DNA from: a virus
Length of the DNA stretch: 22,736 nt
Direction: 5' to 3' (one strand)
IMG/VR virus record: IMGVR_UViG_3300035698_003776
Span: 1 to 22,736 of that record
Below, piece by piece: positions 7,455 to 13,893 of this stretch. The notes under the pieces were generated by a model. The model was not told the origin of the DNA and ran no database searches. It saw only the letters and a list, made by a program, of their open reading frames with translations. The translations under genes were made by a program, and so were the position numbers. Every line of letters starts with the position of its first letter. Position 1 is the first letter of the stretch.

Positions 7455-8011
7455 GTTACAGTGTAGAACGAGATGAAGACGGCGGACTTAGAATGAGTAG
7501 TGAGAGAACGCGTGAGCAGCTACTACCTACCCATGACAGCCCTAAGCGAACCGTCGAAGATGCTCAGAAAGAGTGCCAACCCCAGACAGATTATGTCAAT
7601 GCGGGTGGTGTAGGGGAGGATGAGATAGACATGCAAACCTACACAAGGGAGCTGATAGAGAAAATCGAGGCGGAGTGTGCGAAGGATGTGGATGGGGAAT
7701 TCCAGGCGCTACATGCAGTCCGACATAATAAGGATAAGCCGCAGCTATCATTGATCCCATCATTGGCGCAAGAGTCTGAGGCACGCGTGTGGATGCTGGG
7801 TGCTGAGAAGTATGGCAGAGATAACTGGCGGAAACTATGGGGAGAGTCTACTGTATCTGTGATTATGGATTCCCTGTTGCGCCATGCTAATGCTATACTG
7901 AAAGGGGAACTGATTGATCCGGAATCCGGTGAGCCTCACTCCTCCCATATCCGCTGTAACGCCGCCATGTTAACTGAGTACACACTGCGTGATACAGAAA
8001 CTTTTAAGTAA
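7451..8011 (+). CDS. dATP/dGTP diphosphohydrolase-like protein (DUF5664/MazZ-like)
   Basis: A 186-residue protein whose C-terminal 100 residues match the phage nucleotide-diphosphohydrolase family typified by MazZ of cyanophage S-2L. Visible motifs are NKDKPQLSLIP (93-103), GAEKYGRDNW (117-126), DSLLRH (140-145) and DPESGEPHSSH (156-166), with the acidic and His residues expected for metal-dependent pyrophosphohydrolysis of purine dNTPs. The first 85 residues are charged, low in hydrophobics and probably flexible; the family core is usually near the N-terminus, so this is an extension. The start at 7451 is an ATGA overlap with the polymerase. Position beside the polymerase fits nucleotide-pool control. 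No PurZ- or DatZ-like gene is present in the window, so a 2-aminoadenine genome is not indicated. Confidence 0.85.
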   Translation: MSYSVERDEDGGLRMSSERTREQLLPTHDSPKRTVEDAQKECQPQTDYVNAGGVGEDEIDMQTYTRELIEKIEAECAKDVDGEFQALHAVRHNKDKPQLSLIPSLAQESEARVWMLGAEKYGRDNWRKLWGESTVSVIMDSLLRHANAILKGELIDPESGEPHSSHIRCNAAMLTEYTLRDTETFK

Positions 8012-8100
8012 TACCCCCACCTTACGGACTTATTTAGTACACGGGCTTAAGTTATAGGCATGTGTACCGATACGTCTATGGGTGCAAAGGAGGCACGTAA
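8012..8100. promoter_or_regulatory. Intergenic gap with inverted repeat and strong Shine-Dalgarno; candidate promoter
   Basis: This is one of the two longest non-coding gaps in the window (89 bases) and marks the change from replication to accessory genes. GTACAC at 8037-8042 and GTGTAC at 8062-8067 form a perfect six-base inverted repeat around a 19-base loop that contains CTTAAG. TTATAG at 8052-8057 is a weak -10-like element, with no convincing -35. AAAGGAGG at 8086-8093 is an ideal ribosome site seven bases before ATG 8101. A promoter or operator here is likely by position, but no consensus proves it, and there is no U-tract for a terminator. Confidence 0.4.
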
Positions 8101-8475
8101 ATGGATTTTAAAAATCATAAAATTGGAAAGTCCAGGATCAAGGCTACAGACCTCCCCCGCACTCTGTCCATACTAGGCCAGCATGTCAAAGTCCGCGTGA
8201 CTCATATCGATAAAGTTGAGGACGAAACTCTCTATGGTCAATCCCATGGAGCGGAGCGTATCATCGATATCGATCTATACCATCCCAAGAAATTAATCCA
8301 CTCTACTCTCTTCCATGAAGCCATTCATATGGCCCTCCACCTTTCTGGCCTTTCTGGACTTATTACACCTGATCAGGAGGAGGCGGTTGTGACAGCAATT
8401 GAGACCTCCTTTGCTCATGCTATAGACTTCGATAAACTGGTTCCACAAGACGAGGGTAGCTATGAAGATTCTTAA
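8101..8475 (+). CDS. HExxH zincin-like protein, putative metallopeptidase
   Basis: A 124-residue protein with FHEAIHMALH (H72, E73, H76), the zinc-binding HExxH motif, followed 17 residues later by an EE pair (E93/E94) that could give the third ligand as in gluzincins. Residues around 45-62 form a beta-like segment before the zinc helix, the layout seen in small phage ImmA/IrrE-type or SprT-like zincins. There is no signal peptide, so it should act in the cytoplasm. It has the best ribosome site in the window and is the first gene after the 89-base gap, suggesting strong expression. Possible roles include cleavage of a host regulator or a virion component; the target is unknown and proteolytic activity is only inferred. 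Confidence 0.82.
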   Translation: MDFKNHKIGKSRIKATDLPRTLSILGQHVKVRVTHIDKVEDETLYGQSHGAERIIDIDLYHPKKLIHSTLFHEAIHMALHLSGLSGLITPDQEEAVVTAIETSFAHAIDFDKLVPQDEGSYEDS

Positions 8476-8632
8476 GTTCAACGGGCTATATCATGCAATC
8501 GGCGTTACAGAGTGTGGTGCCATATTACACGAGCGATTCGAATCTGCTGATGCAGCTTCTGCGTATCTTATATCAATGTCGGTGCGCCCCAAAACTCGGG
8601 ACGACTACGTCAAATCACCAAGGAGTAATTGA
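8462..8632 (+). CDS. Small protein of unknown function (56 residues)
   Basis: A short frame starting at ATG 8462, preceded by GAGGG five bases upstream and overlapping the end of the zincin-like gene by 14 bases. The protein begins MKILKFNGLYHAIGV and ends with a basic PKTRDDYVKSPRSN. It fills the only space between the zincin and the ClpP-like gene, and its stop at 8630-8632 lies just before the next start at 8634. No domain is recognised; a beta-strand start and a central helix (ESADAASAYLISMS) are the visible elements. The coding call rests on its start context and on neat packing between the neighbouring genes. Confidence 0.65.
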   Translation: MKILKFNGLYHAIGVTECGAILHERFESADAASAYLISMSVRPKTRDDYVKSPRSN

Positions 8633-8633
8633 G

Positions 8634-9275
8634 ATGGTACGATTGTTTATTGTGCTATCAGTAATGGTAGCGGGTGTTTCCTTTGCTAAGATCGACCCAA
8701 AGAGTGTATTCAAAATCGAGGGGACGATAACCGAATCCCCTAACTTCATGCTCTCCATACTTGCCAGGGGCGCTCCCGTGACCCAGATCTCACTGATAAC
8801 CAAAAAGATTACTGAATACACTAAGGTCAAGCGCAAGTCCATAACATTACTAATCAACACCTCAGGTGGTGAGACCGGGCCGGAGTTTCATAAATTCATA
8901 GCCACACTTCTGACACTGAAGCAAGGCGGTACAGTCGTGCGGTGCATCATCACGGGCCGGGCGCTAAGTGCTGGGGCGGGGATCTTCAGCAATTGTAATG
9001 TCCGCCTGGCCAAGCCCGGAGCACTTATTATGTGGCATCTAACGGCAGTGGCGGTAGTGGGTGGGCGTTACAATGCCGGGGCGGCTAGAGACCTTGCGCA
9101 TAAGATACTACGCCTGGCCGATGAGATACATGGAACCTCAAAGCGACTATGGGCGCCGATGGTAGACCTCCTCCGTGATGATGACTACTTCCTGCAGCAC
9201 CTCCATGCTCAGACCCGCCTCAAAGTATCCGACGTGATTAAGCATGTCCCTGGGTTTGCGAGGATGATTCCATGA
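8634..9275 (+). CDS. ClpP-like serine protease with N-terminal signal peptide
   Basis: A 213-residue protein. Residues 1-18 are a short basic start plus hydrophobic stretch ending in VSFA, a good Sec signal peptide with cleavage expected after Ala18. The rest resembles the ClpP/crotonase fold: INTSGGE (74-80) is the substrate-strand/oxyanion loop, GRALSAGAG (108-116) contains the putative nucleophile S112 where ClpP has ASMGA, and IMWHLT (132-137) holds H135 where ClpP has MIHQP. DDDYF (182-186) is near the expected third acidic residue. ATG 8634 follows AAGGAG by eight bases and gives exactly the signal peptide; the frame upstream to 8493 would bury it. Export makes a head-maturation role unlikely; envelope or periplasmic proteolysis, for example in lysis or exclusion, is an inference. 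Confidence 0.82.
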   Translation: MVRLFIVLSVMVAGVSFAKIDPKSVFKIEGTITESPNFMLSILARGAPVTQISLITKKITEYTKVKRKSITLLINTSGGETGPEFHKFIATLLTLKQGGTVVRCIITGRALSAGAGIFSNCNVRLAKPGALIMWHLTAVAVVGGRYNAGAARDLAHKILRLADEIHGTSKRLWAPMVDLLRDDDYFLQHLHAQTRLKVSDVIKHVPGFARMIP

Positions 9276-9481
9276 GCCATATGCCCTTTTCGCTAGGTAC
9301 CCCTCGCAAGCGCTTTAAGTGTACTGAGTGTGGGTTCGATCATATACGCCGTGGGTACGCTGTTGCCCACATGATGAATTGTGTGAACTGCGGTGGGATT
9401 GCTGTGTCTAAACTCACCGCCCGTGAGGAAGCGGAACGCAAGGCGGAGCGTTTACGTAGTTTAAGGAAGCCGCGTCGATGA
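9272..9481 (+). CDS. Small zinc-finger/zinc-ribbon protein
   Basis: A 69-residue protein with two CxxC knuckles, C17-x2-C20 and C37-x2-C40, typical of a small zinc ribbon. The C-terminal 25 residues form a strongly charged helix rich in Arg, Lys and Glu (TAREEAERKAERLRS), suggesting nucleic-acid or protein contacts. It overlaps both neighbours through ATGA junctions, so it is translated as part of the accessory block. Many phages carry such small ribbons as regulators or as accessory factors of packaging or transcription; no specific role can be read here. Confidence 0.78.
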   Translation: MSHMPFSLGTPRKRFKCTECGFDHIRRGYAVAHMMNCVNCGGIAVSKLTAREEAERKAERLRSLRKPRR

Positions 9482-9732
9482 GTATGTATCAATACTATGA
9501 GCGATTACAGAACATCCTTGAAGATGATGTTGATCACCTACTCACAGAGCCTGATCCGGCTAAACGTGACCCTAAGATAATCATGAATAAACTCAAGCTC
9601 ATGCAAGAGTGTGAGGATATTCTAAACGAGTCCCGTAAGGATGAGACGGAGATAAACTGGGAGAAGTTGAGTCCCACTGCACAAACTGATATACTTAAGA
9701 TAATCCAACGTGACTTAGGAGTCGACGCATGA
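9478..9732 (+). CDS. Small helical protein of unknown function
   Basis: An 84-residue acidic, mostly helical protein with no cysteine-rich or catalytic motif; the visible blocks are YYERLQNILEDDVDHLL and KIIMNKLKLMQECEDILN. It starts in an ATGA overlap and ends in another. Its place two genes upstream of the large terminase and its helical, charged character leave open a small-terminase or DNA-packaging role, but no helix-turn-helix can be asserted. An in-frame ATG at 9484 is an alternative start. Confidence 0.75.
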   Translation: MSMYQYYERLQNILEDDVDHLLTEPDPAKRDPKIIMNKLKLMQECEDILNESRKDETEINWEKLSPTAQTDILKIIQRDLGVDA

Positions 9733-10220
9733 GTGAGCTAAGAATCGACAAGAACGCCGTTAAAGCCCGAGCTGTAAATCCCGAAAAGGACGTGAACTTT
9801 ATCCTCAGCACATGGCTAAAGTCATACCATAACTCCTCGTTTGCAGGTGCCATACCCAATGCTGAGTACTACCACTTCCACCAGCTCCTGATTAAGAAGA
9901 TTCTAACAACGTCTTCAAATAATATCACAATCCTATGCTCCGCAGATGACGAAGATCAAATCTTGGCGTACAGTGTATACAATACTGAGGAGCCTTTAAT
10001 CCACTACATCTACGTTAAATACCCATTCAGGCGCTTTGGGTTAGGTAGGTACTTGCTCCTTTCAATTCAAAAATTTCATGGTAACCTCCCTCTATCCTGC
10101 AGCCACATCGCCAAGCGCTGGGCGCAGAAAGCTAAGAAATTCAATCTTAAGTTCAACCCCTACCTGATTGGAAAACATGACGAAGTTGAGTCCCCGACAG
10201 ATGAAGGCGATGCTGAGTAG
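9729..10220 (+). CDS. GNAT-like N-acyltransferase
   Basis: A 163-residue protein with a recognisable acetyl-CoA-binding motif A: IHYIYVKYPFRRFGLGRYLL (91-110), where the beta-strand IYV is followed by the R-x-x-G-x-G pyrophosphate loop (R101 to G106). The upstream segment ITILCSADDEDQILAYSVYN supplies the preceding beta strands of the GNAT fold. After residue 145 the tail is acidic and probably flexible. It starts in an ATGA overlap behind TTAGGAG and overlaps the terminase start. GNAT proteins next to terminase genes occur in other phages; the target (protein, tRNA or small molecule) is unknown. Confidence 0.75.
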   Translation: MSELRIDKNAVKARAVNPEKDVNFILSTWLKSYHNSSFAGAIPNAEYYHFHQLLIKKILTTSSNNITILCSADDEDQILAYSVYNTEEPLIHYIYVKYPFRRFGLGRYLLLSIQKFHGNLPLSCSHIAKRWAQKAKKFNLKFNPYLIGKHDEVESPTDEGDAE

Positions 10221-11574
10221 AAGGATAGCCACTACGGCATCCTCACCCGCCTGGTTTAAAAATAGCTTCCCCGAACAGATCGCATACATTAAAGACCCTG
10301 CGTCACTAAAGGCCGCCCGTTGTACGCGGCGTGCAGGTAAGTCATACGGCGCTGGGTTATACCTATTCAAGGAGGCGTGGGAAAACCCCGGAGTCTCGGT
10401 GGTTTACATCGCTCTGACCCGAGATAGTGCTGAACGTATTATGTGGAAAGACGTACTCAAGGCTATTAACCGAGACCTAGATTTAGGCGCTAAATTTAAC
10501 GACCAAAAGCTGTATGTGACATTACCTAATGGCAGTGTTATTTACCTCTTGGGGGCTGACGCCAGGGAGGACGAGATGAATAAACTCCTCGGGCAAAAAT
10601 TTAAACTAGCCATAATTGATGAAGCGTCTAAGTATCGTATTGATATTACTAGATTAATCTTTGACGTACTCAAGCCAGCAATGGCGGATTTACGCGGTAG
10701 CATTGCGTTGATCGGGACTCCTGATAACTTCATCAAATCGATCTTTGCTGATATCACTAGGGGTCGTGTGCCTGGGTGGTCGGTACATAGGTGGTCGGCA
10801 TCTGATAATCCCCATATGACTATGCAGTTTGCTGATGAGATAGCCAGCCTTAAAGCCAAGGATCCCAAGGTCGAGGAGAGGGCATGGTTCATTCAGAATT
10901 ATATAGGTGAGTGGGTTGTGGATACCAAGGCATTGATTTACCAGTATGACAATGAGAACGTTGTGTCTGAGATACCACGCCACAACTTTACATACTACCT
11001 GGGTACGATGCTCTCATATAGTGGCTACTCCTCCTTTGCTGTGGTGGCCACTGCTCCCTCCGAGGGTAGGGCTGCGTTCATTGTCGAGGCGTTTAAGCGC
11101 CCCGCCGGGGATCTACATGCTACCCTCGAGGAAGTCATAAAGCTCAATGCCAGATATAACTTCGCAGGGATTGTGGCGGCTGATGCGTCCCATCGTCTAA
11201 CCGACGAGATACGCCGACGTTTCCCTATATCGGTTGAGGCCGCCCCACCTGAGCGGGATAAATCCGCCCTTATTAAATTATTTGTTTCCGAGCTGAGCCA
11301 AAATAATATTAAAGTTTTTTCAGGGAATACCGATATATTAGAAGAGTGGGATGCAGTCATCAAGGATGATAAAGCCCCACGCACTGCACTTCGAGAACAC
11401 CCCGCATGCCCTAACCAAGTTTCTACCGCTGCATTATATGCCTGGGCCAAATGTACGAACTATCACTACGAACCCCTATCTACAAGCGATGACCCCAATG
11501 ACGCATACTGGGATAGACTCTCTCAAACCGCCTACCAAGAAGGCATCGACGCCTTTGAAGATTTCTTCAATTGA
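10177..11574 (+). CDS. Terminase large subunit (packaging ATPase; nuclease site atypical)
   Basis: A 465-residue packaging motor. The ATPase is clear: RRAGKS (51-56) is Walker A, LAIIDEA (144-150) is Walker B with D148/E149, and GTP (180-182) is the coupling motif. The C-terminal RNase H-like domain has AADASHR (D336) and ends EHPACPNQVSTAALYAW (407-423), which corresponds to the common 'HPxxPNHxxDAALYAW' end of phage TerL. However, the first aspartate position reads LGTMLSYSG (M278), and the third reads STAAL (T417), so two expected metal-binding Asp residues appear replaced. The start is uncertain: ATG 10177 lacks a clear ribosome site, and ATG 10201 or 10210 could be used; all overlap the GNAT gene. 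It acts with the portal to pump DNA into proheads. Confidence 0.93.
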   Translation: MTKLSPRQMKAMLSRRIATTASSPAWFKNSFPEQIAYIKDPASLKAARCTRRAGKSYGAGLYLFKEAWENPGVSVVYIALTRDSAERIMWKDVLKAINRDLDLGAKFNDQKLYVTLPNGSVIYLLGADAREDEMNKLLGQKFKLAIIDEASKYRIDITRLIFDVLKPAMADLRGSIALIGTPDNFIKSIFADITRGRVPGWSVHRWSASDNPHMTMQFADEIASLKAKDPKVEERAWFIQNYIGEWVVDTKALIYQYDNENVVSEIPRHNFTYYLGTMLSYSGYSSFAVVATAPSEGRAAFIVEAFKRPAGDLHATLEEVIKLNARYNFAGIVAADASHRLTDEIRRRFPISVEAAPPERDKSALIKLFVSELSQNNIKVFSGNTDILEEWDAVIKDDKAPRTALREHPACPNQVSTAALYAWAKCTNYHYEPLSTSDDPNDAYWDRLSQTAYQEGIDAFEDFFN

Positions 11575-11788
11575 AGACCTGTCTGCATTACTTGCTGTTA
11601 TGGAAAAATACCACGTGACTTCTCTTGAGTATAAGGGTATAATACTAAAGCGAGCGATCTTGGTAGACGCAGTATCTACCTCACCCACCATGTCTGAAGA
11701 CAATTCCGATGACGAGCCTCAACCCGAACACACAACGTCCCCGGAAGAACTCGCATACGCATTACATAATCTAGGATCATCTCTATAG
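11555..11788 (+). CDS. Small protein between terminase and portal, non-AUG start proposed
   Basis: A 77-residue acidic protein if started at TTG 11555, which is in frame and has AAGAAGG eleven bases upstream. The frame is open far into the terminase gene (ATGs at 11489 and 11498), but those lack ribosome sites; ATG 11600 would give 62 residues. The recognisable part is ISSIEDLSALLAVMEKYHVT followed by SLEYKGIILKR, a compact helix plus beta hairpin, then an acidic Ser/Pro-rich linker and a short C-terminal helix. It overlaps the portal start by one base. Small proteins of this kind between TerL and portal are frequent in podoviruses but mostly uncharacterised. Start choice is uncertain. Confidence 0.68.
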   Translation: MKISSIEDLSALLAVMEKYHVTSLEYKGIILKRAILVDAVSTSPTMSEDNSDDEPQPEHTTSPEELAYALHNLGSSL

Positions 11789-13629
11789 TGAAGCCTCCTA
11801 TTAAGCATAAGTTACAGCGTGCTACGGCCGATCAGCCCTATCAAACATGGTGGGTTGCTGATGACGGCATGGTGCATAGTCATCTGATAAGTATGGTCAA
11901 TGCGATTACTCAGGCTCAATCTGAGCAACGCCTTCAAGATCTAAGGCACGCATATTTATACCAAAATCGATCTACCTCCGACGTATTCCTAGGCAACGCT
12001 AGTCGTAGTCTACCTGATAGATTCCAGGTCACATATAACGTGGTCAAGTCTGCTATTGATACCCTGACTGCGCGTATTGCTCAGAACCGCCCCCGCCCTC
12101 GTATCCTAACCGAGAAGGGTGACTACGATAAACAGAACCGAGCTAAGAAGCTTACCCAATATATCGATGGGTTACTGTCGAGTGCTAAGACTTACCGCCA
12201 TGCTGCTCGTGCATTTAAGGATGGTGGTATCTTTGGTACAGGTGTGATTAAGGTTATTGCCGACACTGAGGCTAAGAAGATTAGGACGGAACGCACGCTA
12301 ATCACTGAGATAGTTGTTGATGATATGGAGGCTGCATACGGCGACCCTATGTCCATGTATCAAGTCCGCCTGGTTGCACGGGAGGTGTTAGCACAGCAAT
12401 TCCCTGAGCATGCGGGTAAGATCCTCCATGCGGAGTCTGAGCCACTACAAGGTAAGCTAGCCAATACCAATATGATTAAAGTCATAGAGGGGTGGCATTT
12501 ACCCGGTGCTGATGGGACTGGTGGCCGTCACGTAATCGCCATTAATAACGAGACCTTATTTGATGAGGTCTGGAAACACGATTGTTTTCCATTCGCATTC
12601 TTCAGATATCTAACTCAGATTGCTAGCTTCTATGGTCAAGGTATTAGTGAAGAGTTAATGGGGACGCAACTAGAAATCAACAAGATTCTTAGAGATATAC
12701 AGCGTGCACAGAACCTCATTGCGGTTCCGCGTGTCCTTATGGAGATGAACTCTAAGGTTATCACCTCCCACCTAAATAATGAAATTGGTAGTGCTATTAA
12801 GTACTTAGGTGTTAAGCCTGACTTTTTTACTCCGACTGCTATGAACAACGAAATATACAGCCATGTCAAGTGGTTGATTGCGTCTAGTTATGAGAAGGTC
12901 GGTATATCTCAGTTATCTGCTACAAGCAAGAAGCCTACAGGACTAGACTCAGGTAGGGCGCTCCGTGAGTACAAGGATACCGAGAGTGAGCGCTTCGCCA
13001 CTACCGAGGCTAACTACCGAGAATTCTTTGAAGATATCGTAGGGCTCTCATTAAAGTTTAGCCGTGACCTATATGAGCATAGCCCTGGGCTATCTATCAA
13101 GTCTGAGACCGGTAAATTCATTGAGTCCATAAAATGGTCAGATGTCGATATGGATGATGACAAGTTCACATCGCGTGTATATACCTCCTCTATCCTCCCC
13201 TCAACTCCTGCGGGTCGCCTCCAAAAGGTCGAAGAGTATGTACGCGCGGGGTGGATGGATCGAGAAGCTGCATTACGCCTACTAGACTTTCCAGACGTGG
13301 ATTCATGGGAGACCATGGAAACAGCCGACCGCAACTATGTAGAACGTATCATCGGAGACATCCTTGGAAAAGGGAAGTACATTCCACCGGAACCTGAAAT
13401 GCTTTTGGATAAGGATATTGAGATTGCGCGCAAAGCATACCTCGAAGCCCTTAATACAGACGCCCCTATGGAACGTGTGGATCTTCTATTGCGTTGGATT
13501 GAGGCCGCTGCATCCCTACTACCGGTTGCTTCTGCTTCTGATATTGCACCTGTATCACCTGTAGCGCCGATGGCACCGTCTGCAACTCCCATGCCAGTAC
13601 CTCGATCTGGCTTGTTACCCCAGGGATAG
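11788..13629 (+). CDS. Portal protein
   Basis: A 613-residue protein starting at GTG 11788, which overlaps the previous TAG by one base. It has the expected length and position (after TerL, before scaffold and capsid) and portal-like content: an N-terminal AYLYQNRS segment, the NVVKSAIDTLTARIAQNRPRPR helix with a following strand, and the central FPFAFFRYLTQ... EINKILRDIQRAQNLI clip/stem region, then a long acidic helical part with ATSKKPTGLDSGRAL. The C-terminus is Pro/Ala/Val-rich and low complexity (APVSPVAPMAPSATPMPVP). Portals form a dodecameric ring at one capsid vertex through which TerL pumps DNA. No membrane or catalytic motif is visible. The call rests on overall resemblance to podovirus portals plus context. 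Confidence 0.9.
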   Translation: MKPPIKHKLQRATADQPYQTWWVADDGMVHSHLISMVNAITQAQSEQRLQDLRHAYLYQNRSTSDVFLGNASRSLPDRFQVTYNVVKSAIDTLTARIAQNRPRPRILTEKGDYDKQNRAKKLTQYIDGLLSSAKTYRHAARAFKDGGIFGTGVIKVIADTEAKKIRTERTLITEIVVDDMEAAYGDPMSMYQVRLVAREVLAQQFPEHAGKILHAESEPLQGKLANTNMIKVIEGWHLPGADGTGGRHVIAINNETLFDEVWKHDCFPFAFFRYLTQIASFYGQGISEELMGTQLEINKILRDIQRAQNLIAVPRVLMEMNSKVITSHLNNEIGSAIKYLGVKPDFFTPTAMNNEIYSHVKWLIASSYEKVGISQLSATSKKPTGLDSGRALREYKDTESERFATTEANYREFFEDIVGLSLKFSRDLYEHSPGLSIKSETGKFIESIKWSDVDMDDDKFTSRVYTSSILPSTPAGRLQKVEEYVRAGWMDREAALRLLDFPDVDSWETMETADRNYVERIIGDILGKGKYIPPEPEMLLDKDIEIARKAYLEALNTDAPMERVDLLLRWIEAAASLLPVASASDIAPVSPVAPMAPSATPMPVPRSGLLPQG

Positions 13630-13636
13630 GATCCCT
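13622..13636 (+). other. Short hairpin spanning the portal stop codon
   Basis: AGGGAT (13622-13627) and ATCCCT (13631-13636) form a perfect six-base stem with a three-base loop, and the TAG stop (13627-13629) lies at its apex. No U-run follows, so it is not a typical intrinsic terminator. It may tune translation or mRNA stability before the scaffold/capsid genes, or be chance. Confidence 0.35.
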
Positions 13637-13652
13637 CACACAAGGATAAATT

Positions 13653-13850
13653 ATGGCTTCCATGTTCATGTCAATGCTGGCATCCCTGCTATCTTCTTAC
13701 GTAGCACGCCTTGCCACTAAAGAGTTCGCCCATTGGGCATTGTTTGAGATCGCCACCTCAATAGTTAAGTCAACCGAGACAGATCAGGACGACAAATGGC
13801 TAGATGCTGTCAAAGATACAGTCGAAGGTAAGGGTGCACCGCACCTGTAA
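13653..13850 (+). CDS. Small membrane-associated-like protein of unknown function
   Basis: A 65-residue protein behind AAGGA at a good distance. The first 20 residues are hydrophobic and Met/Ser-rich (MASMFMSMLASLLSSYVARL), which could form an amphipathic or membrane helix, and the C-terminal half is charged (DQDDKWLDAVKDTVEGKG). It sits between portal and scaffold, a place where podoviruses carry small virion or ejection-related proteins. It is too short for two clear membrane helices, so a holin is not convincing. Confidence 0.75.
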   Translation: MASMFMSMLASLLSSYVARLATKEFAHWALFEIATSIVKSTETDQDDKWLDAVKDTVEGKGAPHL

Positions 13851-13893
13851 CATGACGATATTAACCACTCTAATGACAGGAGGATACGAACAT

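Noticed and set aside
7451-8011. 2-aminoadenine (Z) genome system because of the MazZ-like protein
   Set aside because: No PurZ-like or DatZ-like gene is present, and the polymerase shows no diagnostic Z-type feature that I can assert. The family also occurs in phages without Z DNA.
10542-11450. Long minus-strand frames inside the terminase gene (up to 141 residues)
   Set aside because: They lie antisense to a strongly supported gene, have no ribosome sites or recognisable domains, and arise from the codon bias of the + strand.
13653-13850. Holin
   Set aside because: Only one short hydrophobic stretch, placed between portal and scaffold and away from the endolysin.
13852-13893. Upstream ATG 13852 as start of the scaffold protein
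   Set aside because: It lacks a ribosome site, while ATG 13894 has AGGAGG; the extra 14 residues do not resemble a scaffold N-terminus.
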